Below, in pieces: positions 9,159 through 18,085 of a stretch of DNA of 64,000 nt. Where the stretch lies: positions 992,001 through 1,056,000 of the forward strand of contig NZ_PSTZ01000007.1 in NCBI RefSeq assembly GCF_002931555.1. The letters are read 5' to 3'. The notes below the pieces were generated by a model. That model searched no databases. It saw nothing but the letters and a program-made list of their open reading frames with translations, and was not told the origin of the DNA. The translations under genes and the position numbers were made by a program. The stretch is from Pseudoclavibacter sp. RFBB5. Its GTDB lineage: Bacteria; Actinomycetota; Actinomycetes; Actinomycetales; Microbacteriaceae. How positions within the stretch are numbered: position 1 is the stretch's first letter; each line of letters starts with the position of its first letter.

Positions 9159-9596
9159 CTACGCCAGGTCTGCCGATTCGAGGAGCACGGTGAAGGGACC
9201 GTCGTTGACGCTCGCGACCTTCATCATGGCGCCGAATTCACCGGTCTCGACGTGCACTCCGCCCTCCCGGAGGGCCGTGACGAAGGCGTCGACAAGCGGC
9301 TCCGAGTGGGCCCTCACACTCGCGAGCGACCACGACGGCCGTCGCCCCTTGCGTGCATCCCCGTAGAGCGTGAACTGACTGACGACCAGCGCCGGGGCGC
9401 CGGTGTCGAGCACACTCTTCTCGTCGTTCAGGATGCGCAGCCCGAGCACCTTGCGGGCGAGCTTCGCCGCATCCGCGTCGGTGTCGGTGTGCGTGACGCC
9501 GACGAGGATCAGGAGTCCCGGCTCGTCGATGCGGCCGACGGTCCGCTCGTCGACCGTGACGCTCGCCTCGGTGACGCGCTGGATGACGAGCTTCAC
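9159..9596 (-). CDS. dtd: D-aminoacyl-tRNA deacylase
   Basis: Cytoplasmic proofreading enzyme that cleaves D-amino acids (and glycine from mischarged tRNA-Ala) from tRNA; 145 residues, full length. The two family signatures are present: SQFTLYGD near residue 84 and the cross-subunit Gly-cisPro-type motif NDGPFT near residue 131. The start overlaps the end of pth by four bases, so it is read as part of the pth-dtd unit. The gap to mfd contains a separate mfd promoter. Confidence 0.95.
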   Translation of the reverse strand: MKLVIQRVTEASVTVDERTVGRIDEPGLLILVGVTHTDTDADAAKLARKVLGLRILNDEKSVLDTGAPALVVSQFTLYGDARKGRRPSWSLASVRAHSEPLVDAFVTALREGGVHVETGEFGAMMKVASVNDGPFTVLLESADLA

Positions 9597-10186
9597 GCGC
9601 CCGCTGCCGTGTGCACGCGCAGCTGAGCGGCCTGGATGCCGTCGCTCGCGATCAGCTCGACGGCGTCCGCCGCGTCGCCGACGAGCACGGGGAGGACCTC
9701 GCGCTCGCTGCCCGCGAAGTCCTTGAGGACGAAGTCGGCCGCGTCCTGCCGGCCCGGAGGACGCCCGATGCCGACACGCACGCGCAGGTAGCTCGGGTCG
9801 CCGAGTGCCGCGCTGATATCGCGGAGGCCGTTATGACCGCCGTGGCCGCCACCGACCTTCAGCTTGAGGGTGTCGAACGGGAGATCGAGCTCGTCGTGCA
9901 CGACGATCACGTGGTCGACGTCGACCCCGTAGTAGTCGACGAGCTGCGAGACCGGTCCGCCCGAGGTGTTCATGTAGCCGTTCGACTTCGCGAGCACGAG
10001 CTTCGGCCCACCCGGGGCCGTGCGCCCCTCGGCGGTGCGGGCGTTCGCCTTGTTGTGCCGCGAGAAGCTCGCGCCTAGTCGCTTCGCGAGCTCGTCCACG
10101 ACGAACTGACCGACGTTGTGCCGGTTCTTCGCGTACTTCTCGCCGGGATTGCCGAGTCCGACCACGAGCCAGGTGTCTGCTGCCAT
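9593..10186 (-). CDS. pth: Peptidyl-tRNA hydrolase
   Basis: Recycles tRNA by cleaving peptidyl-tRNA released from stalled ribosomes. The 197-residue protein has the conserved N13, catalytic H23 ([15 protein letters not shown]), N73 (YMNTSG) and D98 (VVHDELDLP), and the [10 protein letters not shown] signature. The position next to rplY and mfd is the usual actinobacterial order. It is separated from rplY by a hairpin terminator and overlaps dtd by four bases. Confidence 0.97.
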   Translation of the reverse strand: MAADTWLVVGLGNPGEKYAKNRHNVGQFVVDELAKRLGASFSRHNKANARTAEGRTAPGGPKLVLAKSNGYMNTSGGPVSQLVDYYGVDVDHVIVVHDELDLPFDTLKLKVGGGHGGHNGLRDISAALGDPSYLRVRVGIGRPPGRQDAADFVLKDFAGSEREVLPVLVGDAADAVELIASDGIQAAQLRVHTAAGA

Positions 10187-10248
10187 GCTGCAAAGCCTTT
10201 CATGCGACGGGATGCGCTGCGCGACGACCCGTGGGATCTCTGGAACGC

Positions 10249-10280
10249 GAAAGGCGGACGGCCGGAGCCGCCCGCCTTTC
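10249..10280 (-). terminator. Terminator hairpin after rplY
   Basis: GAAAGGCGG and CCGCCTTTC pair perfectly around a second inner stem (GGC/GCC). The hairpin stands 39 bases after the rplY stop and before pth. There is no U-tract, as is common in GC-rich actinobacteria. Confidence 0.6.
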
Positions 10281-10318
10281 GACGAAGTTGCGTCGAGTCG
10301 ACGACGCCAGACGCGAGA

Positions 10319-10918
10319 TTACTCGGCGGCTGCTTCTTCGGACTCTTCGTCCTCGTCCTCGTCCTCGCCGCGAGGCGTCTGGATCGAGACGAGGGCAACC
10401 TCTTCTGCGTCTTCCGCGAGGTCGACCAGCTCGGTGCCCTCGGGCAGCTTGAGGTCTTCGCGGTGGATGAGCGTGCCATCCTCGAGGCCCTCGACCGAGA
10501 CCTCGATGAAGCTCGGGATGGTGGTGGCGTCGGCCGAGACGAGGATCGTCGTCGCGTCCTGCACGGCGATCGTGCCGGGGAACGGGTCGCCGACGAGGTG
10601 CAGCGGCACGTCGACCTCGACGCGCTCGCCCTTGCGGATGACCGCGAGGTCGAGGTGCTCGATGATCTGACGCACCGGGTCGCGCTGGACGTCGCGGACG
10701 AGCGCGAGCTGCTTGTCGCCTTCGATGTCGAGCTCGATGAGCGCGTTCGCCTTGCGGATGAGCAGCATCGTCTCGTGACCCGGGAGGGTCAGGTGGCGGG
10801 GCTCGGTGCCGTGGCCGTAGAGGACCGCGGGGATCTTGCCTGCGGCGCGGATCTTGCGTGCCGCACCCTTGCCGAACTGGTTGCGCAGTTCGACGCTGAG
10901 CTTGTTGGTCTCTGCCAT
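10319..10918 (-). CDS. rplY: 50S ribosomal protein L25/general stress protein Ctc
   Basis: Binds 5S rRNA in the large subunit. The 199-residue form has the L25 domain first (RNQFGKGAARKIRAAGKIP, VLYGHG) and a TL5/Ctc-type C-terminal beta domain, ending in an acidic low-complexity tail (EDEDEDEESEEAAAE). ATG 10918 is chosen because AAGGAG lies 5-6 bases upstream; the frame is open for 18 more codons without homology. First gene of the rplY-pth-dtd-mfd-mazG series; a terminator follows it. Confidence 0.96.
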   Translation of the reverse strand: MAETNKLSVELRNQFGKGAARKIRAAGKIPAVLYGHGTEPRHLTLPGHETMLLIRKANALIELDIEGDKQLALVRDVQRDPVRQIIEHLDLAVIRKGERVEVDVPLHLVGDPFPGTIAVQDATTILVSADATTIPSFIEVSVEGLEDGTLIHREDLKLPEGTELVDLAEDAEEVALVSIQTPRGEDEDEDEESEEAAAE

Positions 10919-11094
10919 GTTGTCTCCTTGGTGGTGGTTCTCGACAGACTGAGGAAGCGTGTGGAGGCCCATTCAAGGACACATCACCGCGTCGATCACG
11001 GGCCTCACGGCCCCTCGCCGAAGTTCAGCCCCCCACTTTACGTCATCGAGCGCGCGGGTGGGCACGTTCTTGCAAAGCTCTGCTGAGCTCCCCG

Positions 11095-11928
11095 TCAGAA
11101 GCCGACGGCCTTGCGCCAGCCGTGGCGGCGAGCGCTGCTCACGGCGGCGCCGGCACCCAGCATCGCGAACCCGAAGACCACCAGCTCTGCGGCGAGCAGC
11201 GAGACAGCCATTCCGGATGCAGGGCCCGCGAACAGTGCGAACGTGGCGAGCTGATCCTGCCACAGCGGCGCGGCCGCGATGGCGGATGTGAGCTGGGCGT
11301 GGAAGAGGAACGAGGCGAGCCCCGCCAGGACGGACAGCGCCCCCGCGACGACCGACCCGGTTCCGGACAGTCGCATCGTGAGCGCCATGAGGAAGAAGCC
11401 GACGGCCGCCAGCATGGTGACGAGCATCGTCCAGACAGGTGAGACTCCCCCACCGTCCCCGATGAAGCTGCCTGCTGACGACGAGACGCCGGAGACGATG
11501 ATGAGCAGGGGGATGGCGCTGAAGGCGACCACGCAGATGGCGTAGAGGGGCACGGCGAGGAAGACGGAGCCGATGCGCGCCCAGACGCTGGGGCTGGCCG
11601 ACTCGCGGGCGCGGCCGTACTTGTTCGCCTGCCCCCGCGCATCCGTCTGCCCCGGCTGCTGCGCGGCGGGTGGCTGCTGCCTGCCCTCCTTGGGCGTGCG
11701 GGTCGGAGCGACGGGTGCCACCGCGGGCGGCGGTGCCTGCTGCGGGATGACGCGGGTCGATTCCTCGCTGCCGGCGTAGAGACTCGACGACGAGCGAGCG
11801 GATGGAGCGCTCGGCGTCGCACGCGTCCTCGGCATCGCCGTCGTCGGCTGCTCGTCGGTGATGGCGTCGCCGTCATCGTCTGGGCGCCCGAAATCGTAGG
11901 CTCTCGTGCGGGCGTCGTGATCAGCCAC
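11095..11928 (-). CDS. Multi-pass membrane protein of unknown function
   Basis: 277 residues. The first 115 are hydrophilic and disordered, rich in Pro, Ala, Gln and Arg. They are followed by four predicted membrane helices at roughly residues 120-145, 160-180, 187-210 and 228-255. Such a layout (disordered cytoplasmic N-tail plus a four-helix bundle) is common among uncharacterised actinobacterial membrane proteins. GTG 11928 has GGGAGA about 7 bases upstream. It is divergent from gnd with a 213-bp spacer, and I cannot name a function. Confidence 0.65.
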   Translation of the reverse strand: MADHDARTRAYDFGRPDDDGDAITDEQPTTAMPRTRATPSAPSARSSSSLYAGSEESTRVIPQQAPPPAVAPVAPTRTPKEGRQQPPAAQQPGQTDARGQANKYGRARESASPSVWARIGSVFLAVPLYAICVVAFSAIPLLIIVSGVSSSAGSFIGDGGGVSPVWTMLVTMLAAVGFFLMALTMRLSGTGSVVAGALSVLAGLASFLFHAQLTSAIAAAPLWQDQLATFALFAGPASGMAVSLLAAELVVFGFAMLGAGAAVSSARRHGWRKAVGF

Positions 11929-12141
11929 TGAGTGTCTCCCTGTCTAGGTGCTCGCGGTCGCGCGCACCGCCAGATCTGGTCCTGGCCGTGCGCCGAGTTC
12001 GGCGACGTTTCGTCATGTTCGGAAATCGTTGCCGTGCTCGTGCCACAAGTCAGCGTACGACTGCCCGTCGTGCAATACCGTGGAGTGTCCCGTGCATCGC
12101 CCTGACGGGAGACAAGCATCCACTCTGAAAGAGACGCATCT

Positions 12142-13614
12142 ATGACCACTGACGCTGCCCCCTCGATCTCCTCGGAAACCGGCTCGTCCCCCAGCGCGAA
12201 CATCGGCGTTGTCGGCATGGCCGTCATGGGCTCCAACCTCGCCAGGAACCTCGCGAGCCGCGAGGGCAACACCGTCGCGGTCTACAACCGCTCCCCCGAG
12301 CGCACCCGCACGCTCGTCGCCGAGCACCCCGAAGCAGGATTCGTGCCCTCCGAGTCGGTGGCCGACTTCGCAGCGTCACTCCAGAAGCCCCGCACCGCGA
12401 TCATCATGGTCCAGGCAGGCGCCGGCACCGACGCGGTCATCAACCAGCTCGTCGAGGCGTTCGAGCCGGGCGACATCATCGTGGATGGCGGCAACGCCCT
12501 CTTCACCGACACCCGCCGCCGCGAGGCAGCCGTGCGATCCACGGGCATCCACTTCGTGGGCTGCGGCATCTCCGGTGGCGAAGAGGGGGCCCTCAACGGC
12601 CCCTCCCTCATGCCGGGCGGCACCGCCGAGTCGTACGAGACGCTCGGCCCCATCCTGCGCACCATCGCCGCGGTCGCCGAGGGCGAGCCCTGCGTCACCC
12701 ACGTCGGCACCGACGGCGCCGGCCACTTCGTGAAGATGATCCACAACGGCATCGAGTACGCCGACATGCAGCTCATCGCCGAGGCCTACGACCTCATCCG
12801 CCGCGGCACCGGCAAGACCCCCGCCGAGATCGCCGAGATCTTCGCCGAGTGGAACAAGGGCGAGCTCGAGTCGTACCTCATCGAGATCACCGCGGAGGTC
12901 CTCCGCCAGGTCGACGCCGACACCGGGAAGCCACTCGTGGACGTCATCCTCGACGCCGCCGGTGCCAAGGGAACCGGCGCCTGGACGGTCCAGACGGCCC
13001 TCGACCTCGGCGTGCCCGTCTCCGGCATCGCCGAAGCCGTGTTCGCCCGCTCCGTGTCCTCCAAGCTCGAGCAGCGCGCCGCATCCCGCACCCTCCCCGG
13101 CCCCGACGGCTTCCAGGTCGAGGACGCCGACGCGTTCGTCGAGGACGTGCGCCTCGCGCTCTACGCGTCCAAGATCATCGCATACTCGCAGGGCTTCGAC
13201 GCCATCATCGCCGGCGCCGAGCAGTACGGCTGGGACATCAAGAAGGGCGACATCGCCGCGATCTGGCGAGCAGGCTGCATCATCCGCGCCCGCTTCCTGA
13301 ACCGCATCACGGACGCCTACGCCGAGAACCCGAACCTCGTGGCCCTCGTCACCGCGCCCTTCTTCACCGACGCCGTCAACACGGCCCAGGCGGCGTGGCG
13401 CCGCGTAGTCGTGCAGGCAGCGCAGGCCGGCATCCCCGCCCCCGCCTTCTCCTCCAGCCTGTCGTACTACGACGGACTGCGCGCCGAGCGCCTCCCCGCC
13501 GCCCTCATCCAGGGACAGCGCGACTTCTTCGGCGCCCACACCTACAAGCGCGTCGACCGCGACGGCGTCTTCCACACCGACTGGTCCGGCGACCGCCCCG
13601 AGCACAACGCATAG
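12142..13614 (+). CDS. gnd: 6-phosphogluconate dehydrogenase, decarboxylating
   Basis: Third enzyme of the pentose phosphate pathway, giving ribulose 5-phosphate, CO2 and NADPH. The 490-residue protein has the NADP-binding fold at its start (IGVVGMAVMGSNLARN, residues 21-36), the substrate loop GISGGEEGA near residue 147 and the catalytic KMIHNGIEY near residue 202, matching the long, dimeric bacterial form. A 19-bp perfect-stem terminator follows 12 bases after the stop, so gnd is a single-gene unit. Confidence 0.97.
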   Translation: MTTDAAPSISSETGSSPSANIGVVGMAVMGSNLARNLASREGNTVAVYNRSPERTRTLVAEHPEAGFVPSESVADFAASLQKPRTAIIMVQAGAGTDAVINQLVEAFEPGDIIVDGGNALFTDTRRREAAVRSTGIHFVGCGISGGEEGALNGPSLMPGGTAESYETLGPILRTIAAVAEGEPCVTHVGTDGAGHFVKMIHNGIEYADMQLIAEAYDLIRRGTGKTPAEIAEIFAEWNKGELESYLIEITAEVLRQVDADTGKPLVDVILDAAGAKGTGAWTVQTALDLGVPVSGIAEAVFARSVSSKLEQRAASRTLPGPDGFQVEDADAFVEDVRLALYASKIIAYSQGFDAIIAGAEQYGWDIKKGDIAAIWRAGCIIRARFLNRITDAYAENPNLVALVTAPFFTDAVNTAQAAWRRVVVQAAQAGIPAPAFSSSLSYYDGLRAERLPAALIQGQRDFFGAHTYKRVDRDGVFHTDWSGDRPEHNA

Positions 13615-13626
13615 CTCGGCGCCAAG

Positions 13627-13668
13627 AAGGCCCCGTCCTCCCAGCATCAGCTGGGAGGACGGGGCCTT
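13627..13668 (+). terminator. gnd terminator
   Basis: A 19-bp perfect inverted repeat with a four-base loop (ATCA), starting AAGGCCCCGTCC and ending GGACGGGGCCTT. It lies 12 bases downstream of the gnd stop. No long T-tract follows. Confidence 0.85.
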
Positions 13669-13720
13669 CGGTGTCTCGAAGAGCGCAGACCCGCCTCATC
13701 CTGAGGCTGTTGTGCCCTAC

Positions 13721-13781
13721 CGCGAGTCGCTCCAGTGGGTCGCTGTTCTGCTCATCCGGCGACCCTTTGGGGCGACTCGCG
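13721..13781. repeat. 61-bp palindromic repeat, copy A
   Basis: Ends with CGCGAGTCGC and its exact inverse GCGACTCGCG, and contains inner arms GGTCGC/GCGACC. A second element of identical length (61 bp) with the same ends and the same GCGACCCTTTG core lies at 50914-50974. Both stand between the 3' ends of convergent genes. Confidence 0.7.
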
Positions 13782-13804
13782 CCGCGTGAGGGACAGACGG
13801 GGGG

Positions 13805-14659
13805 TCAGACCGCGGCGGGGGTCTTCGCGTCGGATGCGGCGTTCTTCGGCGCGAGGGCACGGGATGCTCGGGTGCGACCGTGCGTGTAGTAGAGCGGGAG
13901 TCCGACGAAGAGCAGTCCGCCGACGAGGTTGCCGACGACCGTGGGGATCTCGTTCCAGATGAGGTAGTCCATGAGCGTGAAGTCGGCGCCGAGGAGCAGA
14001 CCGGAGGGGAACAGGAACATGTTCACGATGGAGTGCTCGAAGCCCATGAAGAAGAACAGCATGATGGGCATCCACATGGCGATGACCTTGCCGGAGACGC
14101 TCTTGGAGATCATGGCGAGGGCCACTCCCGTCGCGACCATCGCGTTGCAGAGCACGGCGCGGACGAAGAGGGTGAGCATGCCGGAGGCGCCGTGCTCGGC
14201 GTAGCCGACGGTCCTGCCCTCGCCGATGTGCCCGATGGCCTCGCCGACCTCGTTCGGGGGTGTTGCGAAGCCGTTCGTCACGACGATGGCCATGAGCACG
14301 GCGATGGTGAAGGCGCCGAGGAAGTTGCCGACGAACACGAGGCCCCAGTTGCGGAGCACGCCGCGGAGGGTGACGCCCGGCCGCTTGTCGAGCCAGGCGA
14401 GCGGCCCGAGCACGAAGACCCCCGTGAGGAGGTCGTAGCCGAGCAGGTACAGCATGATGAAGCCGACGGGAAAGAGCAGGGCGCCGAGCAGCGGGACGCC
14501 GGTCGTGACGCTGACGGTCACGGCGAAGGCGGCCGCGATCGTGAGGAACGCGCCTCCCATGGTCGAGCGGATGATGGTGTCGCGGGTCGACAGGAAGATC
14601 TTGCTCTCCCCGGCATCGATCATGGTGGTGACGAGGTCATTCGGCTTGACGTAGGACAC
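13805..14659 (-). CDS. Formate/nitrite transporter family channel (probable nitrite uptake)
   Basis: A 284-residue integral membrane protein of the FocA/NirC pentameric channel family, with six predicted helices and family segments YVKPNDLV at the start, GALLFPVGFIMLYLLG in the middle and FEHSIVNMF after the fifth helix. Nitrite rather than formate is inferred because the gene follows nirBD and siroheme genes. GTG 14659 is preferred: homologues begin MSYxKP and AAAGGGA lies upstream. ATG 14695 is the alternative. A GlnR-like half box and TAGCTT -10 lie upstream. Confidence 0.88.
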   Translation of the reverse strand: MSYVKPNDLVTTMIDAGESKIFLSTRDTIIRSTMGGAFLTIAAAFAVTVSVTTGVPLLGALLFPVGFIMLYLLGYDLLTGVFVLGPLAWLDKRPGVTLRGVLRNWGLVFVGNFLGAFTIAVLMAIVVTNGFATPPNEVGEAIGHIGEGRTVGYAEHGASGMLTLFVRAVLCNAMVATGVALAMISKSVSGKVIAMWMPIMLFFFMGFEHSIVNMFLFPSGLLLGADFTLMDYLIWNEIPTVVGNLVGGLLFVGLPLYYTHGRTRASRALAPKNAASDAKTPAAV

Positions 14660-14713
14660 GGGTTCCCTTTCGCTCTGGCGATGCTCTGCGGCCATGTTCG
14701 GCCCGATATCCAC

Positions 14714-14767
14714 AAGCTATTGGGGTGCAGTTTCGGCCCCGTGGCTCGTGCGGTGCGTTCTGGTTTC
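14714..14767 (-). promoter_or_regulatory. Promoter with weak GlnR-like box for the nitrite channel
   Basis: On the minus strand GCCAC-N6-GAAAC (14730-14745) is followed after exactly 10 bases by TAGCTT (14714-14719), a possible -10. A further GAAAC lies in 11-bp register at 14763-14767. The match is weaker than at nirB, but the box-to-promoter spacing is the same. Confidence 0.4.
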
Positions 14768-14808
14768 TTTTCCCTCTCGTCCCCGCCGCGGGGCTGTGAG
14801 AAGTGCGA

Positions 14809-15546
14809 TCAGACGGGGGCCGCGGCGGGGACGACGGCGTCGAAGCGCTCGAGGATGATGTGCGCGATGCGGTCGTCGACACCGAGGGGTGCCGCCACGA
14901 TGTCGCCGCCCGCCTCGGTGACGCGGTCGTGGAAGAAGCCGGGGGTGAGCAGGTAGCTCGCGATGCTGACCCGCCGCGCCGGGGCGCCTCCCCCGCGGCG
15001 CACGCCAGCCGCTCCTCGAGCGAGCTGCACCGCCGCTGGCACGCGCGGGTCGAGGGCCGCTCCGTAGCCGAGCACCGCATCCGCGCCGCCGATGGCGTTG
15101 AACTGCTCGCGCAGCTCGTGGAAGCGGGGCACGGCGGCGGCCGCCGTGGAGCCCGCGACGGCAATGACGACCCCGTCGTCGGCACTGCCGCCAGCTTCAA
15201 GGAACCGGTCCCACAGCAGCTGCGAGAGTCTGGGGTCCGGTCCGAGGGGCGCCGCGACCGAGGTGCCGGGTCGGGCCGCCGCGGCTTCCGCGATGTCGAC
15301 CTGCGTGTGGAAGCCGACCGTGAGCAGCACTGGCACGATGACGACATCAGCGTCGGCGGGCAGTCCGGCGAGCACCTCGACGAGGCTCGGCTGCTGCACG
15401 TCGACAAACGCCTCGACGACCTGCACGCTCGGCCGCATCGCCTGCGCGCGGCGCAGCAGCTCGCGGATGACGGCCTGACCGTCGGTGTTGTCGGTTCCGT
15501 GGGATGCGCCCACCAGGATCGTCTGCCGCGGGTGCTGCTCGTTCAT
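14809..15546 (-). CDS. CbiX/SirB-type sirohydrochlorin chelatase
   Basis: Inserts a divalent metal into sirohydrochlorin. The 245-residue protein holds the class II chelatase fold with the metal-binding ASHGT motif at residues 14-18 and a second histidine in the LLTVGFHTQVDI segment near residue 104. A second, weaker CbiX-like half follows (VAGSTAAAAVP). Within the nitrite cluster the expected product is siroheme (iron), the NirB cofactor. It is 110 bp downstream of hemD. A CbiX gene beside a HemD-winged-helix gene also occurs in mycobacteria. Confidence 0.85.
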   Translation of the reverse strand: MNEQHPRQTILVGASHGTDNTDGQAVIRELLRRAQAMRPSVQVVEAFVDVQQPSLVEVLAGLPADADVVIVPVLLTVGFHTQVDIAEAAAARPGTSVAAPLGPDPRLSQLLWDRFLEAGGSADDGVVIAVAGSTAAAAVPRFHELREQFNAIGGADAVLGYGAALDPRVPAAVQLARGAAGVRRGGGAPARRVSIASYLLTPGFFHDRVTEAGGDIVAAPLGVDDRIAHIILERFDAVVPAAAPV

Positions 15547-15656
15547 TTAGTGCTCGCTCTCTGTGCTGATGCTCGTTCCTGACGGTCGTCCGTCCATGTG
15601 CTCGGTCACGCGGGACCCTGACATCGCGCGGGCTGCGCTCACGTTGCGCTGCGCGC

Positions 15657-16853
15657 TCACGTCGCGCGGACGCGCAGCCGGTAGCCCCGCTTCACGACGG
15701 TCTGCACGATGGCCCGGTCGCCGAACGACTCACGGAGGCGCGCGACGGCGACGTCGGCGGCATGGTTGGTCGTCGGGTTGCCGGGCAGCCGAGCGAGGAT
15801 CTGCTCGCGGCTCACGACGCCACCCGGGTTGCCGGCGAGCAGCCGCAGCACGCGCAGCGCTCCGGGTGAGAGCTCGACGACGTCGTCGCCGATGACGGCG
15901 CAGCTCGAGCGGAGGAAGAGGCGGCCAGCCTCGGTCTCGATGCCCTCGGCCGCTCGCTGGGCGTAGTGCTCGATGAGCTCGCGGATGAGCGCGCCGAGTC
16001 GTCCGCGCTTCGGCACGACGGGCTCGATGCCGACGGCCCGCAGGGGCGCCGCGGTGATGGGGCCGACCGCGACGGTGACCAGCGAGCCGTCACGGCAGCG
16101 TGCTTTGAGCCGTTCGAGGGCTCCGGAAGTCCCCACGTCAAGCGCGTCGTCGCCGTCTGCCGGACCCGACTCGTCCGCGAAGGATCCGAGCCACGCGGAG
16201 ACCCCGGGAGCCGAGGTGAAGACGATGGCGTCGACCTCGCCGTCTGCCGCCTTGAGCGCCCACCGAGCGAGCAGCGCAGGGTCGGCTGGCGGCCCCCACT
16301 TGTAGACGATGAGGCTCTCGACGTCGGCGCCCGCGACCGCGAACTGCTCGTCGAGGCCGTCGGCTCCCGAGCCGTGGTGCTGGAGGGCGATGCGGGCGCC
16401 CTCGACTCCCTCGGCGAGGAGGAACTGGGCGAGTTCCGCCGAGGTCTCCGATTCGGCGACCCAGTCGGCGTTGAGCCCCGCCGCCTGGATCGCCCCGCGC
16501 GCTTTCGGGCCTCTCGCCACGATGCGCGCGCGGGCGAGCACCGCGACGAGATCCTCGGCCAGCCCGTGTGCATCCGCCGCGTCGATCCAGCCGCGGAAGC
16601 CGACGCCCGTCGTCGCGACGACGATGTCGGGCGGGTCGGCGATGACGCGCTTCGTCGCGTCGAGGAGGTCGGCGTCGTCTTCGACCGCGGTCATGCTGAG
16701 CGACGGCGAGTGGCGGATGATGGCCCCGCGTCGCTCGAGCGCCGTCGCGAGCTCACCGGAACGGCGGTCGCTCGTCACGACGACGACGACGCCGGCCAGG
16801 TGCTGTTCCTGGGGTGCGCGGCCGCGCGCCCCGCTCGCGGGCTCGGGGCTCAT
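15657..16853 (-). CDS. hemD: Uroporphyrinogen-III synthase fused to a winged-helix DNA-binding domain
   Basis: 398 residues. Residues 20-275 have the HemD two-lobe fold (VVVVTSDRRSGELATALERRG, VGPITAAPLRAVGIEP). Residues 300-398 are an OmpR/PhoB-type C-terminal domain (LSPGALRVLRLLAGNPGGVVSREQIL, VAVARLRESFG, VQTVVKRGYRLR). Such fusions are known in actinobacteria and are annotated as regulators. It could cyclise hydroxymethylbilane for siroheme, regulate the cluster, or both. ATG 16853 overlaps the siroheme gene stop (ATGA). A longer open frame upstream is antisense-like noise. Confidence 0.85.
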   Translation of the reverse strand: MSPEPASGARGRAPQEQHLAGVVVVVTSDRRSGELATALERRGAIIRHSPSLSMTAVEDDADLLDATKRVIADPPDIVVATTGVGFRGWIDAADAHGLAEDLVAVLARARIVARGPKARGAIQAAGLNADWVAESETSAELAQFLLAEGVEGARIALQHHGSGADGLDEQFAVAGADVESLIVYKWGPPADPALLARWALKAADGEVDAIVFTSAPGVSAWLGSFADESGPADGDDALDVGTSGALERLKARCRDGSLVTVAVGPITAAPLRAVGIEPVVPKRGRLGALIRELIEHYAQRAAEGIETEAGRLFLRSSCAVIGDDVVELSPGALRVLRLLAGNPGGVVSREQILARLPGNPTTNHAADVAVARLRESFGDRAIVQTVVKRGYRLRVRAT

Positions 16854-18085
16854 GCTGACAGCGCGTCCTGTTCCTGGAGCGACCGTGTCGCCTGCAGAAG
16901 GCCGAACTGGGCGACCTCGCCGATGACGATGATGGCGGGGTTGGCGACACCGACGTTGCGCGCCGTGGCGTCGATCGTGCGCAGGCTTCCCCTCGTGACG
17001 CGCTGTCGAGGGGTGTGGCCGTTCTCGACGATGGCGACGGGCATGTCGTCGCGCACTCCCGCATCCACGAGCTCCTCGCAGATGCGGCCGAGCGCTGAGA
17101 CGCCCATGAGCACGACGAGCGTGCAGGTGTCGCCCTTGACGGAACGGAGGAGCTCGGCGCCCAGGCGCTGGTGCCCGGTCACGACCTGGAAGGAGTTGGC
17201 GACGCCGCGGTGCGTGACGGGGATGCCGGCGGCCGCGGGCACCGAGATGGCGCTGCTGATGCCGGGGACGACCTCGACGGCGATGCCTTCCGCGTTGCAC
17301 GCGAGCACCTCCTCGCCGCCGCGCCCGTACACGAACGGGTCGCCGCCCTTGAGCCGCACGACGACAAGCCCCTGCTGCGCCTTCTCGACGAGGATGCGGT
17401 TGATCTCCTCCTGCGGCACGGGGTGGTGCTTGGGCTGCTTGCCGACGTCGATGATCTCGACCTCGGCGGGGAGCTCGGCGAGCACGGAGCGCGGGCCGAG
17501 GCGATCCGTCACGACGACGTCGGCTTCCGCGAGCGCGCGCCGCCCGCGGAGGGTCATGAGGTCGGCGTCGCCCGGTCCCCCGCCGACGAGCACAACCCTG
17601 CCAGCACCTGGTCGGTGCCTGCGCAGGTCGACGTTGCCGGCACGGAGCCCTTCGGCGAGCTGGTCGCAGATGAGGCGGCTGCGGCGCGGGTCGGCGCCCT
17701 CCTTGGAGACGACGCCGATCTCGACGGCCCCGGCATCCGAGGTCGCCGGGGTCTTGGCGCTGCCGGCGGATGCGTCGCTCGCGTTCACGCACCACACGCG
17801 GCGCTCGTTCGCCCACTCGGCGACGAGGAGGTCGGTGGCCCTGTCGCCCGTCGCGGTGTGCACGAACCAGGCTCCGTCGAGGTGGTGTGCCTGCACGGGC
17901 TCCTGCAGCCAGGTCGCGAGCCCGTCGGCGACGAGACCGCCGAGCGTGCCGCCGAGCTCGGGGGCCACGACGGTGACGGATGCGCCGGCCGTGACGAACT
18001 TCTGGGCGCGTCTCGCGGAGACGGCCCCTGCCCCCACGATGAGGACGTCGCGGCCGGTGAAGTCGAGGGCCATGAGCGTGCTCAT
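16850..18085 (-). CDS. cobA: Siroheme synthase: precorrin-2 dehydrogenase fused to uroporphyrinogen-III C-methyltransferase
   Basis: 411 residues. The first 145 form a CysG-B/Met8-like NAD-binding domain (LIVGAGAVSARRAQKFVTAG). Residues 155-411 are the SAM-dependent methyltransferase (LVGGGPGDADLMTLRG, VVRLKGGDPFVYGRGGEE, the family signature). Together they turn uroporphyrinogen III into sirohydrochlorin. The CysG ferrochelatase step may be left to the CbiX protein. Overlaps nirD upstream and hemD downstream by four bases each, so supply of siroheme is tied to NirB synthesis. Confidence 0.92.
   Translation of the reverse strand: MSTLMALDFTGRDVLIVGAGAVSARRAQKFVTAGASVTVVAPELGGTLGGLVADGLATWLQEPVQAHHLDGAWFVHTATGDRATDLLVAEWANERRVWCVNASDASAGSAKTPATSDAGAVEIGVVSKEGADPRRSRLICDQLAEGLRAGNVDLRRHRPGAGRVVLVGGGPGDADLMTLRGRRALAEADVVVTDRLGPRSVLAELPAEVEIIDVGKQPKHHPVPQEEINRILVEKAQQGLVVVRLKGGDPFVYGRGGEEVLACNAEGIAVEVVPGISSAISVPAAAGIPVTHRGVANSFQVVTGHQRLGAELLRSVKGDTCTLVVLMGVSALGRICEELVDAGVRDDMPVAIVENGHTPRQRVTRGSLRTIDATARNVGVANPAIIVIGEVAQFGLLQATRSLQEQDALSA

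Noticed and set aside
15657-17816. 719-residue minus-strand extension of hemD
   Set aside because: The first 321 residues are an off-frame reading of the siroheme synthase gene; the ATGA overlap at 16850-16853 gives the real start.
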